NCBI GenBank assembly: GCA_013314715.1
Contig: JABUFC010000031.1
Coordinates: 1-40,771 of the forward strand
DNA: 40,771 nucleotides
From: Bacteroidales bacterium
Lineage (GTDB): Bacteria > Bacteroidota > Bacteroidia > Bacteroidales > GWA2-32-17
Direction: 5' to 3'
Both the position numbers and the translations under genes were made by a program. Shown here in pieces: positions 24,880 to 33,996 of the stretch (positions are counted from its first letter, which is position 1; every line of letters starts with the position of its first letter). The notes beneath the pieces were generated by a model. It ran no database searches. It was not told where the DNA came from and saw nothing but the letters and a program-made list of their open reading frames with translations.

Positions 24880-27800
24880 TTAGAAATTATTTAAATCGAT
24901 GGGACGTAATGCACCAAACCATTTAATAACTTTTTCACCTATACCAGGCGCATCAATATGAACAATGTACATACCACTTGCTATGGTTATATTATATTCA
25001 TTTTTCAAATCCCAATCCTGATAAGAAACAGGGCTGTCTTTTTTAAAGCGACGAATTAATGTTCCGCTCACATTGTATATACTAATAGTACATTTTTGTG
25101 GCAAGTTTGTTATTCTAACTTTATTATCAACTTGCGAAGTTTCATAACCACTATAACCATAGTATGGATTAGGTACTACTTTAATTAAATCGAGTGCATT
25201 TTTTGCAGTAGCATTGTCATTAGTAATAGGGCTTACGTCTTTTAATGAGAAGTAATACATGGGATAACCGTTATTGGGGTCGGTGGTCGTTAACAGTTCG
25301 TTTGTTTTCTTTTGATATGGGTTGGCAACTGAAATATGAATTTTAACATCGCCTTTAATAAACCAATAAGGATCGTTATTATTACTGGGTTTTACTAATT
25401 CAGAATTGAGTAAAGGAACAGATACCCACATTGCATTATTCCATACCATAGACATTCTTGTTTCATATTGAGAACCACTAAAGCTTTGAATTTGTTTGAG
25501 TTTGCGAATTAAGTATCTTCCTTCATCGTATCTTGGCATAGTATCAACGTATGTGGTACTATTGGATGGTTTATCGTTATGACCAAATACCCAGATATAG
25601 TGCTGTCCTCCGATAAATAATCCATTTAAATCGCCGGTTTGGAAATAAATATTGCTAGCATATTCAGCAGTGGGGTTCCATATCATATCAGTACCATTTT
25701 GTGATGCATAACGTGAGTTTTCACCAAAAACAATGTTTAAGCGTTCGCCTGTTTCCATATCGATAGCATATCCGGGGAACCATCCCATACCTGTTGATGA
25801 TATATAATTTGAATAATTAGCATTAGTGCTATCGCCAATATTATTAGTCCTTCCTTCTTTATCAACTGAAGGATGGCGGCGTAATTCAAATTTTTTAGCT
25901 CCTCCTTCGCTAATTCCTGCCGCATAGTTACCCGATGCTAAATCTAAATCGGCGGTTTCAATAACAGGACAACGACTCCATTTCGATTTATCTTTGGTAA
26001 TAACAACCATTATACTCGACAACCTGTGTTTACTAGTAGAAACCTGAGAATCTACGCGTTTATAGAATTGCATTCCTTTTGTTTGTATGCTTGCATTAGA
26101 AGCAGGTTTTGAATCTTTCATAGTTAGAGCATAGGGTGCCCATGTGCCTTCTACAACTTTTTCGTAAAAACCCTTAGAATCTGGTGTAGATGATGTTGAA
26201 GCATAATCATTACAGCTTACATCGTTAGCATCGCTTACAGTACCAGAACGAATCCAATTGGGGAAGTCGCAACCATCTACATCAGGTATAAAGTTTACCC
26301 AACGTTCCATGGGGTTTTCGTAACTTATACTGCTGTTAATATAACCGTTCTGGAATGATTTAGCATCATCTTTTAATGGCCATGGCACTTGTGTTATGGT
26401 TACTGAAATACCCCATTTGGGAATAAGTTGTTCATTTTGAATATCGATGGCAGATTCTGAATATACGGTATCGCCTTTTGTAGCATTATTAACTTTGTAA
26501 ATCATCCATCTTGTTTTTGTTATGCTATTATCGTTAGTATTAATGGTAGTTGAATCGGGTAAAAATTTAAGAATAAAATCGTTGGGTTTAACATTCAAGG
26601 GGTCAACTACTTTAATAGCAATAGGACCGTAATTATTTTCATATTCAACACTATCTGTTTTATGTAATGGCGAAGTAAGTATTCTATTAATAGTATTATC
26701 GGTAAGTTTTAATTCATTATTACCGTTTCCATGTCCATCTAATTGTATTATTTTAGGACCATATCCATATGTGGCATTAAGTATGGTTCCATTATTAGCA
26801 GGATTTGAGATATGTGGCATAGCCGAATAGGTTTGAATAGGTTTTCCATAACCCGAACGACTGGGCAAATATGGTAATTTTTGACCATCAAGTTTATTTG
26901 GATCGTTAGGATCGTAGGTTTTATAATTATTATATGCATAAGCGATAGCAACATAATAGTATGTTTTATGATTTACTAAACGTTTATCGCCTGTAGCAAA
27001 AGCATCATCTGTTAATCTAAAAGTATGTTGAATACCAGCATCTGCACCTTCAACTTTTACTTTAGGAACAGAATAACCAATTTGATTATCGTATTCAAAA
27101 TTAACAATTCGTGAAACGCTATCTTTAATATCGCATTGGAATACTAAACGAGCTTTAGTTACATCGTTAATGTCATTTACTGAACATGATTGATCTTTTA
27201 ATTGGAATACTTGATAACCTTGGAATCGGTATTTGGTATCGCAATTTGGGTTATCAGTAGGGCATACAATAAATGGATCTTCTTCAACGTAATCTTCGCT
27301 TGTTTTTAAGTTATTATTTGAACCTTTTATGTTGTAAATATGGAAAATTAACTCTCTATCTAACTCAACTATTTGTAATTCGGGTGCATGAGGGGCATCA
27401 ACAATTTTAAAACATACTTCGAACAAACGTTGTGCTTTATCGTCAGCGCGTTTAACTTCTCCTACCGAAGCCCATGCGCCTCCCTGATTAGCGCGTGCCC
27501 ATACCATACCCACAGTAATATCATTTGTTGCTCCTGGTAATAATGTAAATGGTCCAGCAGATTGTACAAAACGGCGGTCAGCAGGTGTATTGTTTTCAGA
27601 TTGTTCTGACCATACAGGTACTTGAACACCACCTGTTCCCCAATAGCAGGGATCGGTATCATCGGGAAACATAAAATCAGCAGGAGTAGTACCACCATAA
27701 CCTGTTCCTCCATAGGTCATACGCGAACCGTCTTTCCAATAACCTCTTAAATAACGATAATATTCAACCGCAGTAGAAGGGTCGGACATAGGACCACTGG

Positions 27801-29073
27801 CTTGATTATTAAAATATAAAAATCTTCTCATTCCCCAACGTTCATCGTCAACCACACCATCTTCGAAATTCAAACCATTTATACTTCCTTCGGTTATGGG
27901 TGCTCTATTACAATCAAGTTGCTTTTTACCAGTTGAAGGATTTTTATACCAGTTGCTAGCATTATCAATTCCATCAGGGTCTTGGTAAGGACCTTCAAAA
28001 AAGTCAACTCCTACAGCTGGAGGTTGTGTTCCATAAGTTTTTCCATTACCATCACCATCTTGTTCGTCACCATTATACAGATAACCTAAACCTCTGTTTA
28101 CATCAGTTCCAACATAGTCGTCTGAATGGTCACCTAAATCAGCATCAGTCCATACACCAAAGTAGGTATCTTGTAAGGTATAAGTTGAACGATTGATAAG
28201 TGCATAATTTCCAAAGGTCATATTATTTAATTCGTCGTTGGTAGCAAATGCAAAATATTGTGCTTGAATTTCCATACCAACACTAGCACCTTTTGACTCT
28301 GTATGAATATTACCACGATCGTTATATACCCACCATAATGTAGCATCGCCATAGAGGCGTGGGCGACGTTTATCGGGTGTAGTTCCACAAGGAACAATTT
28401 TATCAAGATCGTAAAATGGATAATCGCCATCTTCGTAATTATAAACGCCGTCGCCGTTTTCATCCCAGAAAGGAGCTAAGGTAGGCATATAATCAGGTTC
28501 TGTATTATTGCCTGGCCAATTTTTAATATTATCGGGTACTTCATACCCTGCAAAGACATCTTGTAATAATTGTTGATTATTATCGCGTACAGCTCTCCAC
28601 CATGAGCGGAAACGAACAACTTCATCTTTGGTAACAGGAAAATGTTTATCGTAACGTGTACACATTTCGGCAGATGTATTTCCTTTATCATTACCAAAAG
28701 CTTTCAAAGGTCCTGTAAAATAATCTTGACCAACTTGTCTGTATCGTGCAGCGGCTACACGCAATTGACCATTCACGTCTGTACCTCCAATCCAAATGGC
28801 TCCTGCAAACAAAGCATGTTTTCCGCTAAACTTAGGTACTTCATAAAAGGGATTATCCAATAAATCCCACCACATGTCGCCACCTGTAAAAATCATGGTG
28901 CGGACATTATTATATTCAAAAATAGTACGTCCACCCGGTGTAACACATCCAGCAACAACCGACTTTTCGCCTTCGCTATTTTTTGCACCTCCAATATATT
29001 TGTAGGCAAACGTATATGTGCTCAAAAGCATGCTTGCTACAAAAAAGACTTGAATTTTTTTACTATGTCTCAT
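24880..29073 (-). CDS. Giant secreted protein with T9SS C-terminal domain, unknown function
   Basis: A 1397-aa protein with a signal peptide (residues 1-23). The N-terminal ~130 residues contain GGDMWWDL, ALFAGAIWIGG and QLRVAAARYRQVG. I recall this wording from uncharacterised large Bacteroidota proteins encoded beside PorV-like genes. The central region shows Asp-rich calcium-site-like loops (e.g. DENGDGVYNYEDGDYP, near residue 205). The end is a sorting-domain-like fold from about residue 1300 (KVVPNPYYGYSGYE), running past the usual Lys-rich tail to WFGALRPIDLNNF. No enzymatic motif is seen. It is the middle gene of an operon: 24 bases after the TonB receptor and nine before the PorV-like gene. 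Confidence 0.8.
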   Translation of the reverse strand: MRHSKKIQVFFVASMLLSTYTFAYKYIGGAKNSEGEKSVVAGCVTPGGRTIFEYNNVRTMIFTGGDMWWDLLDNPFYEVPKFSGKHALFAGAIWIGGTDVNGQLRVAAARYRQVGQDYFTGPLKAFGNDKGNTSAEMCTRYDKHFPVTKDEVVRFRSWWRAVRDNNQQLLQDVFAGYEVPDNIKNWPGNNTEPDYMPTLAPFWDENGDGVYNYEDGDYPFYDLDKIVPCGTTPDKRRPRLYGDATLWWVYNDRGNIHTESKGASVGMEIQAQYFAFATNDELNNMTFGNYALINRSTYTLQDTYFGVWTDADLGDHSDDYVGTDVNRGLGYLYNGDEQDGDGNGKTYGTQPPAVGVDFFEGPYQDPDGIDNASNWYKNPSTGKKQLDCNRAPITEGSINGLNFEDGVVDDERWGMRRFLYFNNQASGPMSDPSTAVEYYRYLRGYWKDGSRMTYGGTGYGGTTPADFMFPDDTDPCYWGTGGVQVPVWSEQSENNTPADRRFVQSAGPFTLLPGATNDITVGMVWARANQGGAWASVGEVKRADDKAQRLFEVCFKIVDAPHAPELQIVELDRELIFHIYNIKGSNNNLKTSEDYVEEDPFIVCPTDNPNCDTKYRFQGYQVFQLKDQSCSVNDINDVTKARLVFQCDIKDSVSRIVNFEYDNQIGYSVPKVKVEGADAGIQHTFRLTDDAFATGDKRLVNHKTYYYVAIAYAYNNYKTYDPNDPNKLDGQKLPYLPSRSGYGKPIQTYSAMPHISNPANNGTILNATYGYGPKIIQLDGHGNGNNELKLTDNTINRILTSPLHKTDSVEYENNYGPIAIKVVDPLNVKPNDFILKFLPDSTTINTNDNSITKTRWMIYKVNNATKGDTVYSESAIDIQNEQLIPKWGISVTITQVPWPLKDDAKSFQNGYINSSISYENPMERWVNFIPDVDGCDFPNWIRSGTVSDANDVSCNDYASTSSTPDSKGFYEKVVEGTWAPYALTMKDSKPASNASIQTKGMQFYKRVDSQVSTSKHRLSSIMVVITKDKSKWSRCPVIETADLDLASGNYAAGISEGGAKKFELRRHPSVDKEGRTNNIGDSTNANYSNYISSTGMGWFPGYAIDMETGERLNIVFGENSRYASQNGTDMIWNPTAEYASNIYFQTGDLNGLFIGGQHYIWVFGHNDKPSNSTTYVDTMPRYDEGRYLIRKLKQIQSFSGSQYETRMSMVWNNAMWVSVPLLNSELVKPSNNNDPYWFIKGDVKIHISVANPYQKKTNELLTTTDPNNGYPMYYFSLKDVSPITNDNATAKNALDLIKVVPNPYYGYSGYETSQVDNKVRITNLPQKCTISIYNVSGTLIRRFKKDSPVSYQDWDLKNEYNITIASGMYIVHIDAPGIGEKVIKWFGALRPIDLNNF

Positions 29074-29097
29074 ATTTATATCTTTTTATTTCTAAAA

Positions 29098-32000
29098 TTA
29101 AAAACTAAATAAAACACCTAAACGAATAGTGCGTGCAAACGAATAGTTATATGGATAATTAATATACATAGTATAATAATTTCTGTATGCAGTTGGGTCA
29201 ACTTGTGAATTAATTGTTACTTGATTTTTTGCGTTAGATAAATATCCATCATCGTTTGCATTACCAGTGGTTTCGTAAACATTAAGAATACCTTTATTGT
29301 TTAATAAATTATTGATTTCTAGATAAACATTGAGTCCAGCAGTTTTATTTTTTTCAGCTCCATATTTAATTTCAATATCTTTATCAAAGCGAGCATTAAT
29401 GGTTAAGCGTGCTGGTTTGCGAGCACCATTAAGCGATCCTACTAAATAACCCGTATTTAAATCGCGTTTGCTATAGGGACTTCCGGTTCCATAATTAATT
29501 GTAAAGTTAGCACCTGTATTTTGTAAGAAGTCCATACCAAACCATTTTGGTCCATTGTATGCAGGGCCACTGGCAAAGCGATAATCTAAGTTTCCGCTAA
29601 TAGCATGACGTTGGTCAAAATCAAGTGGAATGGTAGCTCTTAGGTTTGGTTGTCCTGTTTGGATAAGTGCTTTACTTGTTTCGGCATTTGAACCAGTACC
29701 ATTAGCAAATTGCAATGTATAATTAATACGTAAAGTAACATTACCTGTTCTACGTAAATCATAACCAACGGTTAATCCTTTTACGGTTCCAAAGTCGATA
29801 TTCGTATATGTCATATATCGAACAGGATAAGCTCCATTTACATATTGTACTTGTATCATATCACGCATTTCGCGATAAAATACTGATAATTTTAATGATG
29901 AAGTATTGGATAATTTTTGTTGGAACCCTAACTCATAATCGATGGTTTTTTCTGTTTTTAAGTCAGGATTGTTAATAGCATCAGAACCTTGTTGTATAAT
30001 GTATAGGTATTCGATAGGGTTCATACGCACATAGCCACTTGGACGTTTGGTAAGAATATCGTAATGAGCGAAGAACAAAGCAACGTCAGAAATTGGAAAC
30101 GAGAATGCAACACGTGGCATTACATTGATTTGAGGTTCATAGTCCTTAAAGGCTTTAACGGTCATACCTGCTTGTGGGTCGGCTAATATAGGTGCCATGC
30201 CATTTGCTGAAGATATTAACGATGGGTCGTTAACTTGAGTACCATTAGCATCGTACCATTTAGCATCTTGTATATTAGTTCCTACCCTATATCCAGTAAT
30301 TTTTGATGGATTGGCCACATCGTCGGCGTAAACAACTGCATCTGAAGGCATATTGCCTGGGTGTGCTCCATTAGGATTTAAACTACCTGATACTTCGCTT
30401 AATTTTTTAGTTTCATATAATGAGAATGGGTCTTTTAATACCATTTGGTTTGCATCAAAACGGTCAACGCGAACACCTATATTAAATATAAGGTCGTTAA
30501 AAGCAAATTTATCTTGTATATAGGCAGCACCATAAATAGGTTGGAATGAAGGTATTTCGCGTAAATAACGACCATTTTCATCTTTTTTGGTAAAGAAATC
30601 GTTTAAGGTAGGTTTGCCTGATAATTTTTTACCATGAGCATCGAAGCCGTAATAAGTAACAAGGATATTACCATTATTTAATAACTCATCAGCGCTGAAA
30701 AAATCGATTTTATAAATAGATGGATCGTAAGAGTCAAAATCAATCCAATTGGTACCATTGATAGGCATTCCTAATGCTTCGCGGAGTTTTTGGTCGAATT
30801 GATATTGAGTAGCAGCAGAATAAAGACGATCGTACCATATTGTATCTTGAAATACTCCATTGGCATCGTATACAGGGTGAGGATTCGCTTTGTCTAACTC
30901 TAGTATGTGTGCATTGGTAAATGCTCGTCCATATGTCCATAAGGCCATGGGACTAACACCAAAATAACGGTCATCGCGTTGTTCAAATTCGAAACCTAAT
31001 GATATTTCATGATCTTTCACGTCGGCAGAGCCATTGGCAGAAACACGATATTGTGTTTGATTAAGTTTATAATATTGATTATATGGAGTTCCTGGCGATG
31101 TGTAAAGTCCATAAACACTTCGAGGTGCTTGTCCATTTAATAAGCCACCACCAGCCTCAACCAATACTGAATTTGAGTACATAAAGCTCATCGGATCGTA
31201 CAATGAATAATAGTAAGAAGTATAAGCGGCTAAGTCGGGGTTAATATCGGAAGGAGTAAATGAATATCTTAAATCTCTGAAACCATCGTGTTGCCAAACT
31301 CCAGAAGAGTATCCGGGAACCGTATCGGTATATGAATAAGAACGGACTTGTGTAGTTGTAAATTTACCAACATACCCATAATTAAATAATTGATCTTTAT
31401 GACGAGGGTCTTGTACAATTTCGTTGAAATAATTATAGTCTAATTGTAACTGATAATAGGCATTTTTAATAAGTGCAGTAGCATTTTCTTTTTCGTCAGC
31501 ACTTTGGAACTTTTGTGTAAAACGTACAAATCCTCGTAAGGTATTGTCGATTGCTTCGCCATTGTTATTTGAATTAAATAAGGTATTAGCGTAACTAAAC
31601 AAACGATTTTGCTGATGATCGTAGGTAGCACCCACCGTTAAACTTACATTTTTAGATAACTTAAAATCTACCTTACCTTGTAACATCATTTGTTTTTGCG
31701 ATACATCGGAGCGTGCTTTAACCTTTTCGAATTTATCACTACCTAAAAATTCAGCATTTAATAATGTACCGAATCCTGTTTCGTTGGTTCTATAAGGATT
31801 GGCTAAAAGATCATCGACAACTCCATCTTTGGCTTTCCAAATACCAATAACCGAAGGAGCATTATCTTTTTCGTAATTAAAAGAAGCTGTTAAAAAATAA
31901 CCGGCTTTTACATCTTTTTTCGTTTTGGTAGAATCGTAGGGATCTTTATATTTTTTTGAGAATAAAGGTCCTGTAATTGAACCTTCAGCTAAATAATAGC

Positions 32001-32733
32001 CATAAGGGTCAAGAAATTTTGATGTTGATAATTCTACTGATCCATGTGTTTCACGCGAAGGTTCCTTAGTTGTAATACTAATAATACCGCCCGTTACGTC
32101 GCCATATTTAGCAGGGATCCCACCCATAATAACGTCAACCTGTGCTGTTGCTGATTTAGGTAATGCTGTAGTACCACGAACCTTAACACCATCTATAATG
32201 TATACGGTAGCTTCGGCACGAGCACCACGAATACTCCCCACTTCACCACGTTCGCTATATACTCCCCCTACGGTGGTTGCTACGGCTTCTGCCGAACGTC
32301 CGGGCATTTTGGCTATTTCTTTATCGGTAACACTACCGCCCGATTGGGTTTGGTCTTTGCTAATTAAAGGAACTTTATATTCTTTAACTTCTACTTCTTG
32401 CAGTTGTTGAACAGCAGGCGAGATTCGAAAATCTTGGAATGTAATTTTACCAGCCATAATTTTCACACCCCTATATTGTAAAGGATGATACCCCACATAT
32501 GATGCTTTAACATCATAAGTTCCAGCAGGAATAGGTTTAATTACAAACTTTCCATCAAAATCGGTCATACCACCAGTAATTACTTGACCATTTGCTTCGA
32601 TAGAAACGTTAGCAAATGCAATTGCCTCACCCGTGGTAGCATCAATCACTTTACCTTGTAAAGTTCCAGATTGTGCAAAAATGGTAGCCGAAACCAGCAA
32701 ACCAAAACAAACTATAACTAACCTTCGCAACAT
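29098..32733 (-). CDS. TonB-dependent receptor with N-terminal carboxypeptidase-regulatory-like domain
   Basis: A 1211-aa outer-membrane receptor: signal peptide (1-20), CarboxypepD_reg-like beta-sandwich (~23-105, GKVIDATTGEAIAFANV...), plug domain (~120-235, with GSIRGARAEATVYIIDGVKV) and a 22-strand-type barrel ending in LGVLFSF with the C-terminal Phe. It imports, or positions, a substrate using TonB energy. No SusD-like gene follows, so it is not an ordinary SusCD polysaccharide locus. The genes behind it are a giant T9SS protein and a PorV-like barrel. No TonB box is obvious. First gene of the operon, with a good promoter at 32799-32829. Confidence 0.93.
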   Translation of the reverse strand: MLRRLVIVCFGLLVSATIFAQSGTLQGKVIDATTGEAIAFANVSIEANGQVITGGMTDFDGKFVIKPIPAGTYDVKASYVGYHPLQYRGVKIMAGKITFQDFRISPAVQQLQEVEVKEYKVPLISKDQTQSGGSVTDKEIAKMPGRSAEAVATTVGGVYSERGEVGSIRGARAEATVYIIDGVKVRGTTALPKSATAQVDVIMGGIPAKYGDVTGGIISITTKEPSRETHGSVELSTSKFLDPYGYYLAEGSITGPLFSKKYKDPYDSTKTKKDVKAGYFLTASFNYEKDNAPSVIGIWKAKDGVVDDLLANPYRTNETGFGTLLNAEFLGSDKFEKVKARSDVSQKQMMLQGKVDFKLSKNVSLTVGATYDHQQNRLFSYANTLFNSNNNGEAIDNTLRGFVRFTQKFQSADEKENATALIKNAYYQLQLDYNYFNEIVQDPRHKDQLFNYGYVGKFTTTQVRSYSYTDTVPGYSSGVWQHDGFRDLRYSFTPSDINPDLAAYTSYYYSLYDPMSFMYSNSVLVEAGGGLLNGQAPRSVYGLYTSPGTPYNQYYKLNQTQYRVSANGSADVKDHEISLGFEFEQRDDRYFGVSPMALWTYGRAFTNAHILELDKANPHPVYDANGVFQDTIWYDRLYSAATQYQFDQKLREALGMPINGTNWIDFDSYDPSIYKIDFFSADELLNNGNILVTYYGFDAHGKKLSGKPTLNDFFTKKDENGRYLREIPSFQPIYGAAYIQDKFAFNDLIFNIGVRVDRFDANQMVLKDPFSLYETKKLSEVSGSLNPNGAHPGNMPSDAVVYADDVANPSKITGYRVGTNIQDAKWYDANGTQVNDPSLISSANGMAPILADPQAGMTVKAFKDYEPQINVMPRVAFSFPISDVALFFAHYDILTKRPSGYVRMNPIEYLYIIQQGSDAINNPDLKTEKTIDYELGFQQKLSNTSSLKLSVFYREMRDMIQVQYVNGAYPVRYMTYTNIDFGTVKGLTVGYDLRRTGNVTLRINYTLQFANGTGSNAETSKALIQTGQPNLRATIPLDFDQRHAISGNLDYRFASGPAYNGPKWFGMDFLQNTGANFTINYGTGSPYSKRDLNTGYLVGSLNGARKPARLTINARFDKDIEIKYGAEKNKTAGLNVYLEINNLLNNKGILNVYETTGNANDDGYLSNAKNQVTINSQVDPTAYRNYYTMYINYPYNYSFARTIRLGVLFSF

Positions 32734-32798
32734 AATAATTTGATTATTATTTATTTAACAATTATTTTACGTTTATTTAACACCTTTTAACAAGCGTT

Positions 32799-32829
32799 CA
32801 AATATAAATATTTTTATTTAAATCAACAA
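32799..32829 (-). promoter_or_regulatory. Promoter of the TonB receptor operon
   Basis: On the minus strand: -33 TTG (32829-32827), a 20-base spacer, then a perfect -7 box TATATTTG (32806-32799). The predicted start near 32792 leaves a leader of about 60 bases before the ATG at 32733. Confidence 0.68.
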
Positions 32830-32901
32830 CTATGATTTTTTTTTTAAGACAAAAGTTTTCATAAAAAATGTTGCAAATTCATATTTTATTAATTATATAA
32901 A

Positions 32902-32934
32902 AAAAGAGGCTGTCTCGAAAAAACAGCCTCTTTT
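32902..32934 (-). terminator. Intrinsic terminator after the PCMD-like gene
   Basis: A 12-bp stem, AAAAGAGGCTGT (32902-32913) with ACAGCCTCTTTT (32923-32934), and a nine-base loop. On the minus strand it is followed by a run of seven T. It lies 25 bases past the stop of the minus-strand T9SS gene and separates it from the TonB operon. Confidence 0.88.
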
Positions 32935-32958
32935 AAATTATTGATTATTTTTAAACCA

Positions 32959-33834
32959 TTATTCGATAGTAACTTTATGCGAACGTCTATATTCACCATT
33001 ATTTACTTCGATATAATAAATTCCTTTAGAATACCCTTTAAGGTCGATTAATTGTTGATGAACTACATTATCTCTTTCGTATATTTTTTGTCCCATCATA
33101 TTATATACTTTAACGGTATATACGCTTTGATCGCCTAAAGTTAAATTAAATAAACCATCAGAAGGATTGGGATATACCTTTTGCATAAACATGGCTAGTG
33201 GCATTTTTTCGCCTAAAGTTCCAACAAAACTTAAATCATCAACATATAGTGTTGAATTTTCTTGTGGTGCATAGCCGGCAGAAGAAACACAAATAACTTG
33301 AAAAGTATCGGGCACAACTGTAGGTGGATCATATTGAATGGGTTGATTAAATGGTGTATAATCGGTAACCGATTGATTGGTCATAACTCCTGCCATGCCT
33401 ATAGTATCGCGCGAAGTTCCATTCCATTTGGTCATAATAACTGCAATAACCATGGTATCGCCATTCACACTATTGTATTTAAACCAACCTGAAAAAGATT
33501 CGGGTTTTACGGTCATTGGAACTCCACCAGTTATACCAGAACCTCCCAGTAAGTCTATGTTTCCTGTTACCGCAATACCCGGCAATAATCCTAATAATGA
33601 GGCATTTATGGTTTTTAATTTCATTGCATATGACCCCGTATGTTTATCGGTTGTTTGAGTAACTGGAGCATATGAAAAAAAACCTAAATTTAGATTTGTT
33701 GTTCCCCAACTATTGGGTGTAATAGTATCGGTCCATTGCTCAAAGCCATTATTTGGAATAGTTGGCTGAGCCATTAAGAAATTCATGCTAATAAAGCATG
33801 CAGAAACAAAAAGTAAAAATTTTTTCATAAGCAT
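32959..33834 (-). CDS. Secreted PCMD-like carbohydrate-associated protein with T9SS sorting domain
   Basis: A 291-aa protein with a signal peptide (to ~residue 22), a jelly-roll body beginning IPNNGFEQWTDTITPNSW and ending ENSTLYVDDLSFVGT, and a T9SS domain (~216-291, from VYPNPSDGLFNLT). The 'NGFEQW ... T..h.GSYAMKLKT ... YVDDLSF' layout matches PCMD, a putative carbohydrate-metabolism domain found in Bacteroidota secreted proteins. Substrate unknown. The start may be MLMKKF at 33834 or MKKF at 33828. It is a single gene with its own promoter and terminator. Confidence 0.82.
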   Translation of the reverse strand: MLMKKFLLFVSACFISMNFLMAQPTIPNNGFEQWTDTITPNSWGTTNLNLGFFSYAPVTQTTDKHTGSYAMKLKTINASLLGLLPGIAVTGNIDLLGGSGITGGVPMTVKPESFSGWFKYNSVNGDTMVIAVIMTKWNGTSRDTIGMAGVMTNQSVTDYTPFNQPIQYDPPTVVPDTFQVICVSSAGYAPQENSTLYVDDLSFVGTLGEKMPLAMFMQKVYPNPSDGLFNLTLGDQSVYTVKVYNMMGQKIYERDNVVHQQLIDLKGYSKGIYYIEVNNGEYRRSHKVTIE

Positions 33835-33858
33835 ATAGTTTTATGGTTAAACTGGTTT

Positions 33859-33889
33859 CAAATATATACCGTTTTATTGATTTATGCAA
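33859..33889 (-). promoter_or_regulatory. Promoter of the PCMD-like gene
   Basis: On the minus strand: -33 TTG (33889-33887, within TTTG), a 20-base spacer, and -7 box TATATTTG (33866-33859), about 25 bases before the ATG. A complete Bacteroidota-type promoter. Confidence 0.68.
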
Positions 33890-33948
33890 ATATTAGTTTG
33901 AATTTTTTTAATATTTATTCAATTGTTATTTTTTTTTTTTGATTAGTC

Positions 33949-33976
33949 TTGAATTGAAAAAATTACTCTACTTTTG
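33949..33976 (+). promoter_or_regulatory. Promoter of the TMTC-like gene
   Basis: -33 TTG (33949-33951), a 17-base spacer and -7 box TACTTTTG (33969-33976), 20 bases before the ATG at 33997. It is divergent from the PCMD-like gene's promoter about 60 bases away. Confidence 0.65.
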
Positions 33977-33996
33977 AATTTAAATTATTAAAATAA

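Noticed and set aside
29098-32733. SusC/SusD polysaccharide utilisation locus
   Set aside because: The receptor has a SusC-like layout, but no SusD lipoprotein or glycan enzyme follows; the next genes are a giant T9SS protein and a PorV-like barrel.
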